The notes: generated by a model from the letters alone, not told the origin. A DNA stretch of 64,000 bases from Branchipolynoe longqiensis (GCA_030323885.1 CM059199.1:2687923-2751922), one strand, 5' to 3'; shown: positions 50,309 to 61,514, counted from the first letter of the stretch. A program made the numbers and translations.

Positions 50309-50362
50309 CCTGATATGACCTTAGATGTTGCTAGGACGTAAAACAACAACAAACAAAACATT
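50309..50362 (+). mobile_element. SINE-A 3' end, 5'-truncated
   Basis: CCTGATATGACCTTAGATGT then GGACGTAAAACAACAACAAA. Confidence 0.75.
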
Positions 50363-50429
50363 AAATCAGAAGTCTTTTCATATTGGACGGCCTCTTGAGT
50401 TGAGTGTCCATTTAGTGTGTGGCATGTCG

Positions 50430-50670
50430 TGAGATTCCAACCATGGGGTTCAAACCCTGGTTGAGTCAAATCAATGACGTGAAAATTTACACTTCTCGCT
50501 ACGTGGCCTGGTTCTGGGCATTAGTAGTGTCATAAGGGGTATGAACGTTGAAAATATTGGGTCTAGAGTAGGAATCGACCCAACATCTCTTGCAATTCAG
50601 GCTGGTGTTCTAATTATAATTCATCAACTGTACACTAACCTTTACACCACCTAGGATCCCTGAATATTAT
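50430..50670. mobile_element. SINE fragments in opposite orientations
   Basis: 50430-50540 is a SINE-A head/body (GGTTCAAACCCTGGTTGAGT). 50560-50670 is a reversed tRNA-like head (GTAGGAATCGACCCAACATC; CACCACCTAGGATCCC). Bases 50671-51247 have no recognised feature. Confidence 0.5.
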
Positions 50671-51247
50671 CACCCTATCCACGCTCAGTGCAGACTACAG
50701 CACTAGCATAATGCATGGATGAGTAGAAGAGTTAATAGTAATTTACGTGATTGAAGTCACTGAATCTGATACAAATATATTTACGTGTATGTATAAATGT
50801 TTACCTTTATGCAAATAATATATAAGCGGTGAAGGTGAATCTATTGTGTGCTGATTCTGGAAGGTTCTATGGTACAGCTAGAGCAGCTTGGAGCCCTGTT
50901 GCTCGTTGGGGCAGGTAAGGAAGGCAGCTGGTCAGCAAGTGCTTCCATACAATTAAATGTAAATATTTGTGAATTAAGTAACGCTAGATAGTGGTCATCA
51001 CCCGAATACACCACCTAACCCACCGCTTTACAATCAGCCATCTATACAGTTCCTTAATTGAAGTTAACAACTTAGAAGAGAAATGCATAAAACAAGTAAT
51101 AATAAGAATTATAGGTAAATATATTAACATAAAAATGGTAAATGCTGGATTTTGGATTGTTTGCAATCTACAAACAGTTACATTCCATGAAGAAAGTTTT
51201 TTTATTACTGAGGCAAAATTCAAAAGACTTGAATAAAATTGGCCTAG

Positions 51248-51665
51248 TGCTGCCCAGCAGTGCAAAGATCTCTTAAAGTTGCATAGTCCGATGAAAACAT
51301 CAAATTTTCAAAAGCAAAACACTTATCTAGATTTGATTCTACATATTCAACTTAGACACTGGTGCACTTATTAAGCATTTGTTGCCTAATAGAAGGGCGT
51401 AATAAGTCAATTAATAGAACCCGTTACTACTGAAGTCTATGGTGTCAGCGTTTTGGCGTGCTTGCAAAAATTAGTTTTGGCATGTTTTGGCGTAAAATAT
51501 CTCCAAACTTAGCCATTTAAAATTAAAGTTACTTCAAACTAAAGTAAAGTAGATTATAATGATTAGTATAATATATTTATCTCAGAAAAGAGCAGAAACT
51601 CAAAAGCATCGGAGTATGCACCTTTAACACACTTATCCGTTATAGGCAGGGTAAATATAAAATTC
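51248..51665 (+). mobile_element. LINE/SINE 3' tail split by a TTAA element
   Basis: GTGCTGCCCAGCAGTGCAAA on the left and CACACTTATCCGTTATAGGC on the right correspond to the uninterrupted tail at 62491-62568. The break is at the TTAA of the hairpin loop. Confidence 0.65.
51277..51623 (+). mobile_element. TTAA-family TIR element, 347 bp, boundaries proven by empty site
   Basis: Ends AGTTGCATAGTCCGATG and CATCGGAGTATGCACCT; TTAA at 51273-51276 and 51624-51627. The paralogous tail at 62491-62568 has AAGTGTTAACACACTT with a single TTAA. A TTAA duplication is typical of piggyBac and some other superfamilies. No transposase. Confidence 0.8.
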
Positions 51666-51689
51666 ATCACGCATACCTAATGTATGTTC

Positions 51690-52810
51690 CCTGCTGATAA
51701 TACTATTACCTATGGAGTGCGACCTAACGTATTACAATGTACAATATCAATGGTAGACAATACAATATGGATGGTAAGGTTTACCCGGCATGCTGGGAGA
51801 CCTATCAGAATGTGCGATGTCAATGATAGTCAATACTGTATGGATGGTAAGGTTTACCCGGCATGCTGCCGTTTACGATCTACCGTTTACGATCGTTTTT
51901 CCGCACCCACCTAGCGTATACGATCTAAAACTGCCCAAAAATCGTGAGGTGTGCACTCCCCTAGCACACCTACCGATTCCGATTCGCGATTTTTAGGACT
52001 AAGACGGTAGGTGTGAGCTAGCACTACGATTGCGATTCGCGATTCGAAAAATGAATCGGCCCGTTTTCAGTTTTAAGCGGATCAGGAGTTTTAGTGCGCG
52101 AATCCTATACGGCATGTGTGTACCTGGCATAACCTATTTGAATGTGCGATATCAATGATAGACAATACCATATGGATAGTAGGGTGTACCAGGCGTGTTG
52201 GGATACCTATCACAGTGTACAATATCAATGATACTTTGATAAACAATACCATATGGATGGTAAGGTGTACCCAGCAAGCTGGGAGACCTATCAGAATGTG
52301 CGATATCAATGATAAACTATACCATATGGATGGTAAGGTGTACCCAGCTCTGCTGGGAGACCTATTAGAATGTGCGGTATAAATGATAGACAATACCATA
52401 TGGCTGGGAGACCTATCAGAATGTGTGATATCAATGATAGACAATACCGTATAGATGGTAAGGTGTAGCCAGCAAGCTGGGAGACCTATCAGAATGTGCG
52501 ATATCAATGATAGACAATATCGTATAGATGGTAAGGTGGACCCGGCATGTGGGAGACCTATCAGAATGTGCGATATCAATGATAGACAATACCATATGGC
52601 TGGGAGACCTATCAGAATGTGTGATATCATTGATATACACTACCATACAGATGGTAAGGTGTACCCGGCATGTGAAGGGCCTATCAGAATGTGCGATATC
52701 AATGATAGACAATACCGTATGGCTGGGAGACCTATCAGAATGTGCAATATCAATGGTAGACCATACCATATGGATGGTAATGTTTACCCGACATGCTTGG
52801 GAGACTTAAG
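51690..52810. repeat. Tandem array of ~70-80-bp variable units, interrupted
   Basis: GGGAGACCTATCAGAATGTG, CGATATCAATGATAGACAAT, ACCATATGG and ATGGTAAGGTGTACCC recur about 11 times with unit-length variants (some lack the last block). 51873-52110 is an unrelated insertion. Confidence 0.85.
51873..52110. mobile_element. Insertion in the 52-kb array, unclassified
   Basis: About 240 bp with GATTGCGATTCGCGATTCG and GATTCCGATTCGCGATTTTT repeats in partly inverted arrangement. Array units flank it on both sides. It could be a small TIR element with subterminal GATTCG repeats. Confidence 0.45.
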
Positions 52811-53138
52811 TTACCGTGACAGGTTGATGGGCTTGTATAGTGACGTGTTCATTATGGCTAAAACGCAGGTTGGGGCGGAGGTGGAATGAAGATACAATGC
52901 ATTTGTTACTAACATATGTTATATATTCTCGATATATGAAATTTTAGAATTATAGGTAAATTTCTTTAACGTTTTGTTGGTATTGTGTGAGAAATATCAG
53001 ACTGGTGCAGTGTCGCTGAACGCACCTTCGTCCAATGCACTAGCCATCGGCAGGTGAGTTTATCGACCGACACGCACTCCGCCTTTACTGGCTTGTCTTT
53101 TTCTGCCATTGCTGTCTGGACATGCATAGAACGCCTAA

Positions 53139-53311
53139 TACCCCAGTCACACTACAGCTTGCGACCACCTTATACCAAAGAACTGACACTCACCCGTGAC
53201 CTCCTTGCTACCAAAACAATGGTTGCCGACGTGTGGGCGTCACTGGTGAGTGTGGCTTCTTTGGTCTAAGGTGGTCGCAAAGTGGTCGTAAGCTATAGTG
53301 TGACTGGGGTC
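53139..53311. mobile_element. 173-bp TIR element
   Basis: TACCCCAGTCACACTACAGC and the inverse TATAGTGTGACTGGGGT; second arm pair GCGACCACCTTA / TAAGGTGGTCGC. Flanks TAA (left) and TTA (right) differ by one base, so the duplication is only suggestive. Its ends resemble those of 16825-17565. Confidence 0.65.
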
Positions 53312-53399
53312 TTACTTGTGTTCCTTTGCCTCTTTTGCACTTAGCATTGGTGCGCGGCTGGCGCGTGGAACCACATGGACCACAATATGGGTCCGGTGT

Positions 53400-53876
53400 C
53401 GCAGTTTCCGCCGTCCGCCAGTTTCCGCGGTACGCCTGCACTCAAATGCATTGTGAGTGGCCGTGATCAATCGTCATACAGAAAAAGTGAAATATCTCTA
53501 ACAGCACACCACCTAGAAACAAATCGCTTGGTACACATATAGAAAACATATTCAACGAATAGATTATATTAATTCATAATGTTAGGCTTATTGATTTCTA
53601 TTAATTTTGAATAAAACTAATGTTTTGCACTGCGCGTACCATCAAACTCAAGGCATTGTCAATGGTTGTGAGCAATCTTCATACAGAAAATACAGAAAAA
53701 GTGAAATATCTCGAAAACCACACCACCTAGAAATAAATCGCTTGGTACACATATAGAAAACATCTTTACCAAAAACATTATATTAAATTTATAAGGTTAG
53801 TGACGATGCTGTTCGATTTTGATGCATGCGCAGAAGCGATTCGTACCGCGGAAACTGGCGGACGGCGGAAACTGCG
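53400..53876. mobile_element. ~480-bp element with perfect 35-bp inverted arms
   Basis: 53400-53434 (GCAGTTTCCGCCGTCCGCCA...) is exactly inverted at 53842-53876. Inside, a ~105-bp block (AAAAGTGAAATATCTC ... GCTTGGTACACATATAGAAA) is directly duplicated at about 53480 and 53697. The true outer ends may lie a few bases beyond the arms. Non-coding. Confidence 0.65.
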
Positions 53877-54036
53877 CACGGCGGAGGCGTGATGGCCGAG
53901 AAAATCGGAGGAGACGGCTGGTCTGGGCAGGGTCCAAGGTAGAAGGAGGTGGTGCAGTGAGAAACTTGCATGACTTGCTGGTGCAGTTTAGTATGAATGG
54001 TTTATATACTACTAATTTACACAGAGGTTGAGAAGT

Positions 54037-55540
54037 ACAATTAGTTGGAGCAGCCTTCATTGACTTCAGCAAAGCATTCGATACAGTAGACCATAACATA
54101 CTATTGGAAAAACTAGAATCCATGGGCATAAAATCCAACACTATGGACTGGATAAAATGCTACCTGAAAGACAGGCAACAGAGAACAAAAATAAACAATA
54201 CACTATCAGACAACCAACCTGTCACATGTGGTGTACCCCAAGGGTCAGTGCTAGGGCCACTGCTCTTTATAATCTACATAAACGATCTTGAAAAATGGTT
54301 ACAAACCGAATGCCTCCAACTATATGCAGATGACACAGTCATATATGCAAACGGCACCACAGAAGAGGAGGTAATAACTAAACTAAACAAGCTCCTACTA
54401 AAACTGGATGAGTGGTGTGAGTCCAACAAAATAACCATCAACACAAGCAAGTCAAAAACAGTTCTCTTCTCGCATAAACAAATGCCAGAAAGAAAACTAC
54501 ACTGTAAGCTAGGAAGCCAAACACTAGAAAATGTAGACCATTACAAATACCTAGGCCTTGAGTTGGACAGCCAACTAAACTACAACCTATGTATAAACAA
54601 AATTGTCCAAAAGGTAAACCACAAACTGTGGCTATTTGCAAAGCTAAGAGACTACATGACACAAGAAATGTCAATAAAAATCTTCAAGGGCATGGTGCTA
54701 CCCTATTTTGACTATGGAGATGTAAACTACATGGGTGCAAAGAAAGAACTTCTAAAAAAACTGCAAACACTACAGAACAGAGCCCTGAAAATCTGCCTCA
54801 GAGTAGACAAGCTGCACCCCACCTATGACATACACAAAAGAACCAAAGTAAAATTGCTAGAAAATAGGAGAATAATTCATCTGAAAACATTAGCATACAG
54901 CTATAGTCAAGACAATAAACTCCTAACAAAACCACAAAGGGCAACTAGAGCAAATAATGCGCCACTACTAAAGCAGACCAGAAGCCAAATAAAAGCTCAC
55001 GAGAGAAGCACGCTAGAAATGGCTGCCAAGGTGTGGAATGCCCAAACAGTAAAGGAACGACAAATTCCTGACCTAAAAACATACAAAAAATATCTGTGCA
55101 AAATAAGGCTAGGAACCCCCAACTAAGCTGCACCGCAAAAGGGCAGGTGATACATGTCACGGCCCACCAGCGAGACGCCCAATGGAAGGTAACCATACCA
55201 AAAGCACCCAGATAACACACCTCACAGCTGCGTACAAGCCTATGATATGTAAATAGGAGTAGGCTAGTCTAGAAATAAGAGTAGAAAAAATAAAGCACAT
55301 ATATGCCAAGAAAATCCAAAAAAATTAACATAGACTACTATAGTACTAACCAGACCAACCAACTATCTATCTGCTACTGAAATACAGGCAATCAAATACC
55401 TTATCAGCAGCTACTGTGTGATAAGACAACACCAACACTACAGCTGGCCAGCATTGAAAACAAGCCTGAATACCCAGGCTTATATGCTATGGACAGTATA
55501 AATACAGCCTCAATAAAAAAAACAAAAAAACAAAAAAAAA
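54037..55540 (+). mobile_element. LINE, 5'-truncated copy with complete 3' tail
   Basis: Same family as 28178-33304. Homology starts at ACAATTAGTTGGAGCAGCC (54037), mid reverse transcriptase, and continues through the stop (55126) and a 3' untranslated region. The tail is TTGAAAACAAGCCTGAATAC, CCAGGCTTATATGC, GGACAGTATAAATACAGCC and an A/C-rich end. The coding part appears identical in sequence to copy 1, whereas the untranslated part differs by substitutions and indels. Confidence 0.9.
54038..55126 (+). pseudogene. ORF2 remnant, reverse transcriptase C-terminal part
   Basis: It encodes residues 586-947 of ORF2 (from QLVGAAFIDFSKAFD) without stops, including GVPQGSVLG and YADD. It lacks a start codon, the endonuclease and the first half of the reverse transcriptase, so it is a dead 5' truncation. 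I saw no difference from copy 1 in any stretch compared. Confidence 0.85.
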
Positions 55541-55541
55541 C
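55483..55541 (+). other. LINE 3'-terminal motif and A-rich tail
   Basis: The stem-loop AAGCCTGAATACCCAGGCTT (about 55461-55483) precedes GGACAGTATAAATACAGC and the A/C tail. It is shared with SINE-C tails and is the likely recognition signal for the reverse transcriptase. Confidence 0.6.
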
Positions 55542-56734
55542 TATATTAGCTGACCCCAGTGTAAATTTCTAGTTTGAAAACTGGAACCGCAGTTTGACAA
55601 ACAATTCATTATTTCTTTAACCCTACCTACCGATTTAAAAATATTTTCCCTGGACCGGAAACATGCATATTTTTCTTGTTGGCCTCATGAAGCCGTCAAG
55701 ACGGGTCATTATCGTAAGTCAACAGCCGTCCTGATATGACCTTACAAACAGACAAACTTGCAAATTCATCTTTTTATTGGGCAACACTATTATTTAGCAA
55801 ACAAAATAAATTAAAAAAAAAAAAAATTAAAAATCGATCATCAATTTAATTATATGAGGAATCCATGGCAGATGACTTGAGAGAGAATCGGGTGTGTGTG
55901 TGTGGGGGGGGGGGGGGGGGCGCAGAAAGCTTTAGATTTGATTTTTCCTGCAAAAGATGTACCAGGTGTGGTAGATATCTGTTTTAATAATATAGTTAGT
56001 ATATGAGATCCATAACCCACCTTCTTTCTAACCCATAACTTCGTTCAGCAGCCCTGTCTGGGGAAGACAATAGGGACTGCCTGATGGTTGCCCGGGGCAC
56101 CTAGTTTACTCAGTCGGGCAGGTGAAGTTCCCGGTGATCTGCCCAAACAGGCAAATCATTATTTTTCTGATCTGCACTATCAGATTTCAGTTTCAATTTG
56201 CTGATTTGGGATTGGGCATGTAGTTTTGCCACTCGGGCAAGTGGAAAATTCAGTTACTTGCCCGGGGGAAAAAGTGATTGTCCTACCCAGTCTGTCCTGC
56301 AAACAGTGCTGTGGGAGCAACTCTACTGGATGTGATTGTCCTCATTGATGATGTCATGTAATTGAGCCATCAAATGAACTCGTGGTTTGGGGGCATTCCA
56401 TTCCTTCTATCTCTCCTAAATAACAAATTTAAAAAAATGGTTGGTGGACATTCCAATCTTTTTTTTTATTGCGCAAATTCCCAATTTTCGAGGGCTTGTG
56501 ACTAAGCTAACAGAGCTGAGGAAGAGGAGGAGGAGGAGATGGAGGGGTGTGACGCCGAGGAAGAGAGACAGACAAAAAAATCCGACCGCAAAAGAGAACA
56601 AAAGAAGGTTCATGAATATTCAGGAGTGTGTGTCGAGCTTGGGGCTGGGGAGACTTAGGCGAGGAAAGCCAAGCGTTGGAGTTTTGTATTTGCTGCCTCT
56701 CACGAAGGTACCACATGGCTTCGTTGGTACCGGT
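55542..56734. other. Unassigned, with GT/G tract
   Basis: A GT run then 17 G lie at 55890-55920. Around 56085-56280 the block TCGGGCAGGTGAAG / ACTCGGGCAAGTGG / TTGCCCGGGGG is imperfectly repeated. A small SINE-A fragment (CCGTCCTGATATGACCTTAC) is at 55726-55745. No gene recognised. Confidence 0.4.
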
Positions 56735-57010
56735 GTAAGGGGAAGCCCGGTAGATCACAGGCTTCCCGTGCGGAAGGTCGGGAGTTCGAATCCCGGTCGA
56801 GTGAAACCAATGACTTATCAAATTGATACTTGTCGCTGCCAAGCCTGGCGCTGGGCATTAATAGGATAAGACAAGCACCGGTTTGTGCGGTATCAGGATA
56901 GTTGGACTGTGTGGGATATCCCGTCATGGTGCTGGTGGCCTGGTCTCCCAGTGGGGCAGCACTATAAACTCATCATGAGTGCACACTGTCAGAATTCAAC
57001 TCAATCGGTC
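56735..57010 (+). mobile_element. SINE-A, 3'-truncated
   Basis: Head GATCACAGGCTTCCCGTGCG and box B GGGAGTTCGAATCCC; body GTCTCCCAGTGGGGCAGCAC. It ends after GAGTGCACACTGTCAGAATT, where a reversed head fragment (TTCAACTCAATCGGTCATCC) is joined. Confidence 0.75.
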
Positions 57011-57079
57011 ATCCCATTCCTGTACATAATTGGTGAGGGGGAGAGCAGGAATCAGAGGAGACATTAGACATTTTTTTAT

Positions 57080-57485
57080 ACGGCCACACCGCTTTTGTTG
57101 TGATATTACGCCGGGCCACCCACGTGTGGGCCGCTGGAACCAGCGGCCGGCTTACAGCTGATCCGTGCTGACTGACGGCTTGAATCAGGCATCAGCGAAA
57201 CACCAACATCCGGTCGGGTTCACCCTGCACAGCATTAAGCCTGCTTCATACATGACCCCCCCCCCCCCCCCCCCCACACACACACATACACATACACACA
57301 AAACAACGCCGCCCTCTCCTACTATGAGTCCTAGTGGTACCGACTCCTACTCCTCTCATTCCATCACCCCCCTCCCCTCCCCCCCCACATATACACACAA
57401 CACACCACGCCCCTCTCCCAGTTCTCTTATCCCATCACCCCCCACTCCCAACGCACACACATCACACCACCCTCCATAACCACCT
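57080..57485. other. Short GC-rich single-copy segment then C-rich repeat
   Basis: 57080-57245 includes CCACGTGTGGGCCGCTGG and CAGCGGCCGGCTTACAGC. 57256-57275 is a 20-C run followed by CACACA and CCCTCCCC tracts to about 57485. Bases 57486-57739 are unassigned. Confidence 0.4.
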
Positions 57486-57739
57486 CCCACCCACTCACAC
57501 ACTCTCTTGCTACCACTCAGTGGTAATACAAGTACTAACAACACCCGCCAAGGACTAGTATAGCCTCCCCTCCCCCTGATCCCCATAGCTGACTTGACAC
57601 CACTGACCAACTAACCACTAATCTTCACTAACACAGTAACAGCTAACAGGTAACACCACCCACTGCCTAACTAATCCCATTCTCACTTCACTTCTTCCTC
57701 TGGCCTTGGCCGGATTTACTGTGCATACTGGTGAATCTG

Positions 57740-58010
57740 GAGGGACTGAAGTTTGGATCCTGGTTGAGTCAAACCAACGACTTATAAAATAGGTACCTGT
57801 TGCTGCTCAGCGCTTGGCGTTATGAGGTCAGGACAGGGACTGGGCACACAGCGTCAGGATATTGTGACTGTGTGGGACATAGGGTCATGGTGCCAGTGGC
57901 ATGATTTCCCAGTGAGGCAGCACTATAAAGTCAACCTGAGTGCATGCTGTCACAAGACGGTGCCAGTTCTGGTATAGTCTTGCTGGGGTGTAAAACTACA
58001 CCAACCACCC
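57740..58010 (+). mobile_element. SINE-A, diverged, paralogue of 21285-21525
   Basis: CTGGTTGAGTCAAACCAACG, GTCAGGATATTGTGACTG and GGTGTAAAACTACACCAACC. The downstream ACCACAGTCCTC context is shared (inverted) with the 21.3-kb copy. Confidence 0.75.
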
Positions 58011-58066
58011 AGCCTCTCCCGGCCCTCTCAGAGGACTGTGGTTGGGGTCTTAGCCTACCTTTTTCC

Positions 58067-58067
<1 letters not shown>

Positions 58068-58097
<30 letters not shown>
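58068..58097. repeat. 30-base C homopolymer
   Basis: Thirty consecutive C, at the position where the paralogue at 19990-20030 has a GGGGGGAGGGGTGGGGGG tract on the opposite strand. Confidence 0.95.
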
Positions 58098-58100
<3 letters not shown>

Positions 58101-58360
58101 TTCTCTGACCACTACCCATCGGAAGGAAACTCCCAACCACATGGGACCGCTTTCAGCGGTGCCCATACAGTGCTGCAGATTTGCAGCCTTCAGCGTGCCA
58201 ATGCGACTGAAAACTCCCCCAAAACAACAACAGCTAACAGCACCGGACGCGGTGACCACTGAGGCAGCACTATAAAGTCACCACGAGCGCGCACTGTCAG
58301 AAGTCGATACCCGTCCTGATATGACCTTAGATGTTGTTAGGATGTAAACCAACAAACTAA
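58098..58360. repeat. Inverse paralogue of 19850-20040, then SINE-A 3' end
   Basis: CCACTACCCATCGGAAGG, GACCGCTTTCAGCGGTGCCC and GCAGATTTGCAGCCTTCAG are the inverse of 19860-20000. From 58256 to 58360 a 5'-truncated SINE-A follows (GAGGCAGCACTATAAAGTCA; GATATGACCTTAGATGTTG). Confidence 0.7.
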
Positions 58361-58408
58361 ACTGCTACTAGTAGTAGTATTAGAGAGAGCTGAGCTGCCC
58401 TCGTCCTG

Positions 58409-58432
58409 TCTCACACCCACACCCACACCCAC

Positions 58433-58469
<37 letters not shown>

Positions 58470-58490
58470 ACCATACCCATAACCACCACC
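58409..58490. repeat. CCCACA/CCCATA hexanucleotide repeat
   Basis: CACCCACACCCACACCCATA changes to pure CCCATA units. It is telomere-like in form but not the metazoan CCCTAA. Bases 58491-58675 are unassigned. Confidence 0.9.
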
Positions 58491-58675
58491 CCCAGCCCAG
58501 CTGAACACCCCAGCCCCATGCTCCCGACTGGGGGATCAGAGAATAATAATCAGAGTGCAGTCGTGACAGCCGAATCCCCGGCACGCAGCGGAGGGGGTCA
58601 GCCCTGACAGACACGGATTCTGCGCCAAGCCTGTGTATTGCACCAACACCCTGCTGCGCTGATCTACCTGACTCT

Positions 58676-59150
58676 CCTCCCTCCCCAACCCCTCCTCCTC
58701 CTCCTCTCTCTACCCACTCCTACTCCCCCTCCCCGCATTCCTCCCCCTCCCAGCCTTCCTTCCCTCGTCCCTCCTCCTGCCCATGTCCTTCTCCGCCCCC
58801 TCCCCTCGTCCGCCTCCGTTCCGTCCCTCGCCCCTTCCTCTTCCCTCCATCTCCTCGACCTTCTCCCTCTCATTCTCCCACCTCCCTCTTATCCCTCTTC
58901 CCTCTCCCCCTCCTCCTCCCTTTCACTCCCCGGCCACTTCCCCCCTTTCCTGCTGTCAACAACTTCCCCAATGGTCTCTCACCTCTCCTCTCTTCCCCTT
59001 CCCCTTCCCCTTCCCTCTGGTAACCCCACCCCCCGCTCCCGTTGTCCCATCCCGCTCTCCCTTCTTCGTCCCCTTCCCCGTCTCCCCCCCCCCCCCCCCC
59101 CCCCCCCCAGTGGTGTCTCCCCTTCTCTATCTCTATTTCCTTTGCTGTCG
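58676..59150. repeat. Pyrimidine-rich low-complexity tract
   Basis: CTCCTCCTCC and CCTTCCCCTTCCCC runs, with 25 consecutive C at 59084-59108. Open frames here are artefacts. Confidence 0.9.
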
Positions 59151-59224
59151 CGCAGTTTCCGGTTTGGAAGTGAATTCTTCGCGGAGATGTAAATTATGTA
59201 CGAATGGAGAAACTGTCCCTTCCC

Positions 59225-60800
59225 CCACCCCCACCCTCCCTCCGTCATCCCCTCCCACTACCAACATATTCCTCAGAGGTGCCTATCCCCTCCCACTGCC
59301 AACACCTTCCTCAGTGGTGCCCATCCTCTCCCACTACCAAGACCTTCATCACTGGTGCCCATCCTCTCCCAGTACCAACACCTTCCTATGAGGTGCCCAT
59401 CCCCTCCCACTACCAACACCTCCCTCAGTGGTGCCCATCCCCCCCACTACCAACACCTTCCTCAGAGGTGCCCCCGCCCATCCCCTCCCACTACCAACAC
59501 CTTCCTCAGAGGTGCCCTGCCCATCCCCTCTCACTGCCAACACCTTCCTCAGTGCTCCCCATCCCATCCCACTACCAACACCTTTCTCAGTGGTACCCAC
59601 CCTCTCCCACTACCAACACCTCCCTCAGTGGTGCCCATCCCTTCCCACTAGCAACACCTTCCTCAGTGGTGCCTATCCCATCCCACTAGCAACACCTTCC
59701 TCAGTGGTGTCCATGCCCTCCGACGACCAACACCTTCCCCAGTGGTGCCCATCCCATCCCACTACCAACACCTTCCGCAGTGGTGCCTATCCCCTCCCAC
59801 TACCAACACCTTCCTCAGAGCTCCCCACCCCCTCCCACTACCAACACCTTCCTCAGTGGTACCCATCCCCTCCCACTAGCAACACCTTCCTCAGTGGTGC
59901 CCATCCCTTCCCACTAGCAACACATTCCTCAGTGGTGCCTATCCCATCCCACTAGCAACACCTTCCTCAGTGGTGTCCATACCCTCCGACGACCAACACC
60001 TTCCTCAGTGGTGCCCATCCCCTCCCACTACCAACACCTTCCTCAGTGGTGCCTATCCCATCCCACTACCAACACCTCCCTCAGTGGGATCCATACCCTC
60101 CCAATACCAAGACCTTCATCAGTGATGCCCATCCTCTCCCAATACCAAGACCTTCCTCAGTGCTGCCCCCACCCATCCCCTCCCAGTACCAACACCTTGC
60201 TATGAGGTGCCCATCCCCTCCCACTACCAACGCCTTCCTCAAAGGTGCCCCCGCCCATCCCCTCCCACTAGCAACACCTTCCTCAGTGGTGCCCACCCCC
60301 TCCCACTACCAACACCTTCCTCAGAGGTGGCCCCGCCCACCCCCTCCCACCACCAACACCTTCCTCAGTAGTGCCCCACCCCCTCCCACTACCAACACCC
60401 TCCTCAGTGGTGCCCATCCCCACCTCCCTGCCACTACCTTCCTCAGAGGTGCCGCCTACCCACTACCAACACCTTCCTCGGTAGTGCCCCCTGCCACTAC
60501 CAACACATTCCTCAGTAGTGCCCACCCCCTGCCACTACCAAACACCTTCCTCAGTGGCGCCCATCCCCCTGCCACTACCTTCCTCAAGGTGCCCCACCAC
60601 CCACCCCCTCCCACTACCAATACCTTCCTCAGTAGTACCCACCCCCTGCCACTACCAACACCTTCCTCAGTAATACCCACACCCCTGCCACTACCTTCCT
60701 CAGAGGGCCCCCCGCCCATCCCCTCCCACTACCATCACCTTCCTCAGTAGTGCCCCTCTCCCGCCCTCCCCCTCCCAACGGCTTTGCTCAGTGGTGCCCC
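59225..60800. repeat. 38-bp tandem array, ~40 units
   Basis: CCTCCCACTACCAACACCTT then CCTCAGTGGTGCCCATCC recurs with a 38-bp period, with some units lengthened by a CCCCGCCC insertion. The period is not divisible by three, so open frames cycle through three peptides and are not genes. Confidence 0.95.
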
Positions 60801-60844
60801 CTCCCATTCTCCCCTCACTGCTCCCCTCCCCCCCCCCCCCCCCC

Positions 60845-61165
60845 CCCCACCTCCCTATTCGTGCCGGTGCCACTGCTAGTCTTTGTCGGTGCGCGTTGAG
60901 AGACCCGCTTCTGTGTGAATGGCTTCGTGTCATCTCACCCGGCCCACAAATAAACTGCACCGCCGGCGTGTCCTCGCGATGCGTGATCCCAATCTCCCGC
61001 CTTTCAGTGGCCTTGTAAAGCGGACGTGGGGCGTCAGCGGAGACTTTACACGGGCTACAAAGGCTGGAGATGGGCAGGACGGCAGTCTGTGTATGGCGCA
61101 GCCATTCTGGGCAAAGGCGGCCATTAATCAGCATCTTTTCAGGACACTCTCAGTAACCAGGCTTT
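60845..61165. other. Single-copy island
   Basis: Follows a 21-C run (60828-60848). It includes CCCACAAATAAACTGCACC near 60940, GTGGCCTTGTAAAGCGG near 61008 and GGGCAAAGGCGGCCATTAAT near 61109. No repeat or coding domain is recognised. Confidence 0.3.
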
Positions 61166-61167
61166 TT

Positions 61168-61261
61168 GATGTATATGTATATGTACATGTATATGTATAT
61201 GTATATGTATATGTACATGTATATGTATATGTATGTGTATATCTATATATATATGCATATC

Positions 61262-61292
<31 letters not shown>

Positions 61293-61313
61293 GTATGTGT
61301 ATGTGTATATGTA

Positions 61314-61344
<31 letters not shown>

Positions 61345-61480
61345 ATGTGTATGTGTATATGTATGTGTATGTGTATGTGCATATGTATATGTATATGTAT
61401 ATATATTATATATCTATATGTATATCTATATTTATATGTGTGTGTGTATGTGTATATGTATATGATTGTATATACTGAAA
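61168..61480. repeat. TATATG hexanucleotide microsatellite
   Basis: TGTATATGTATATG units with TGTACATG and GTGTATGTG variants. Confidence 0.95.
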
Positions 61481-61514
61481 AACCCTGCATATTATATATA
61501 TACTTGAATATGTG

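Noticed and set aside
52091..52889. 179-codon minus and 144-codon plus frames of repeating peptides
   Set aside because: They follow the variable 70-80-bp array units on both strands, and unit-length changes alter the frame.
58409..58490. Possible interstitial telomere repeat
   Set aside because: Units are CCCACA and CCCATA, not the CCCTAA of metazoan telomeres; treated as a hexanucleotide microsatellite.
59204..60750. Overlapping open frames of 151-234 codons
   Set aside because: Derived from the 38-bp array, whose period is not a multiple of three; all frames give the same three peptides in rotation.
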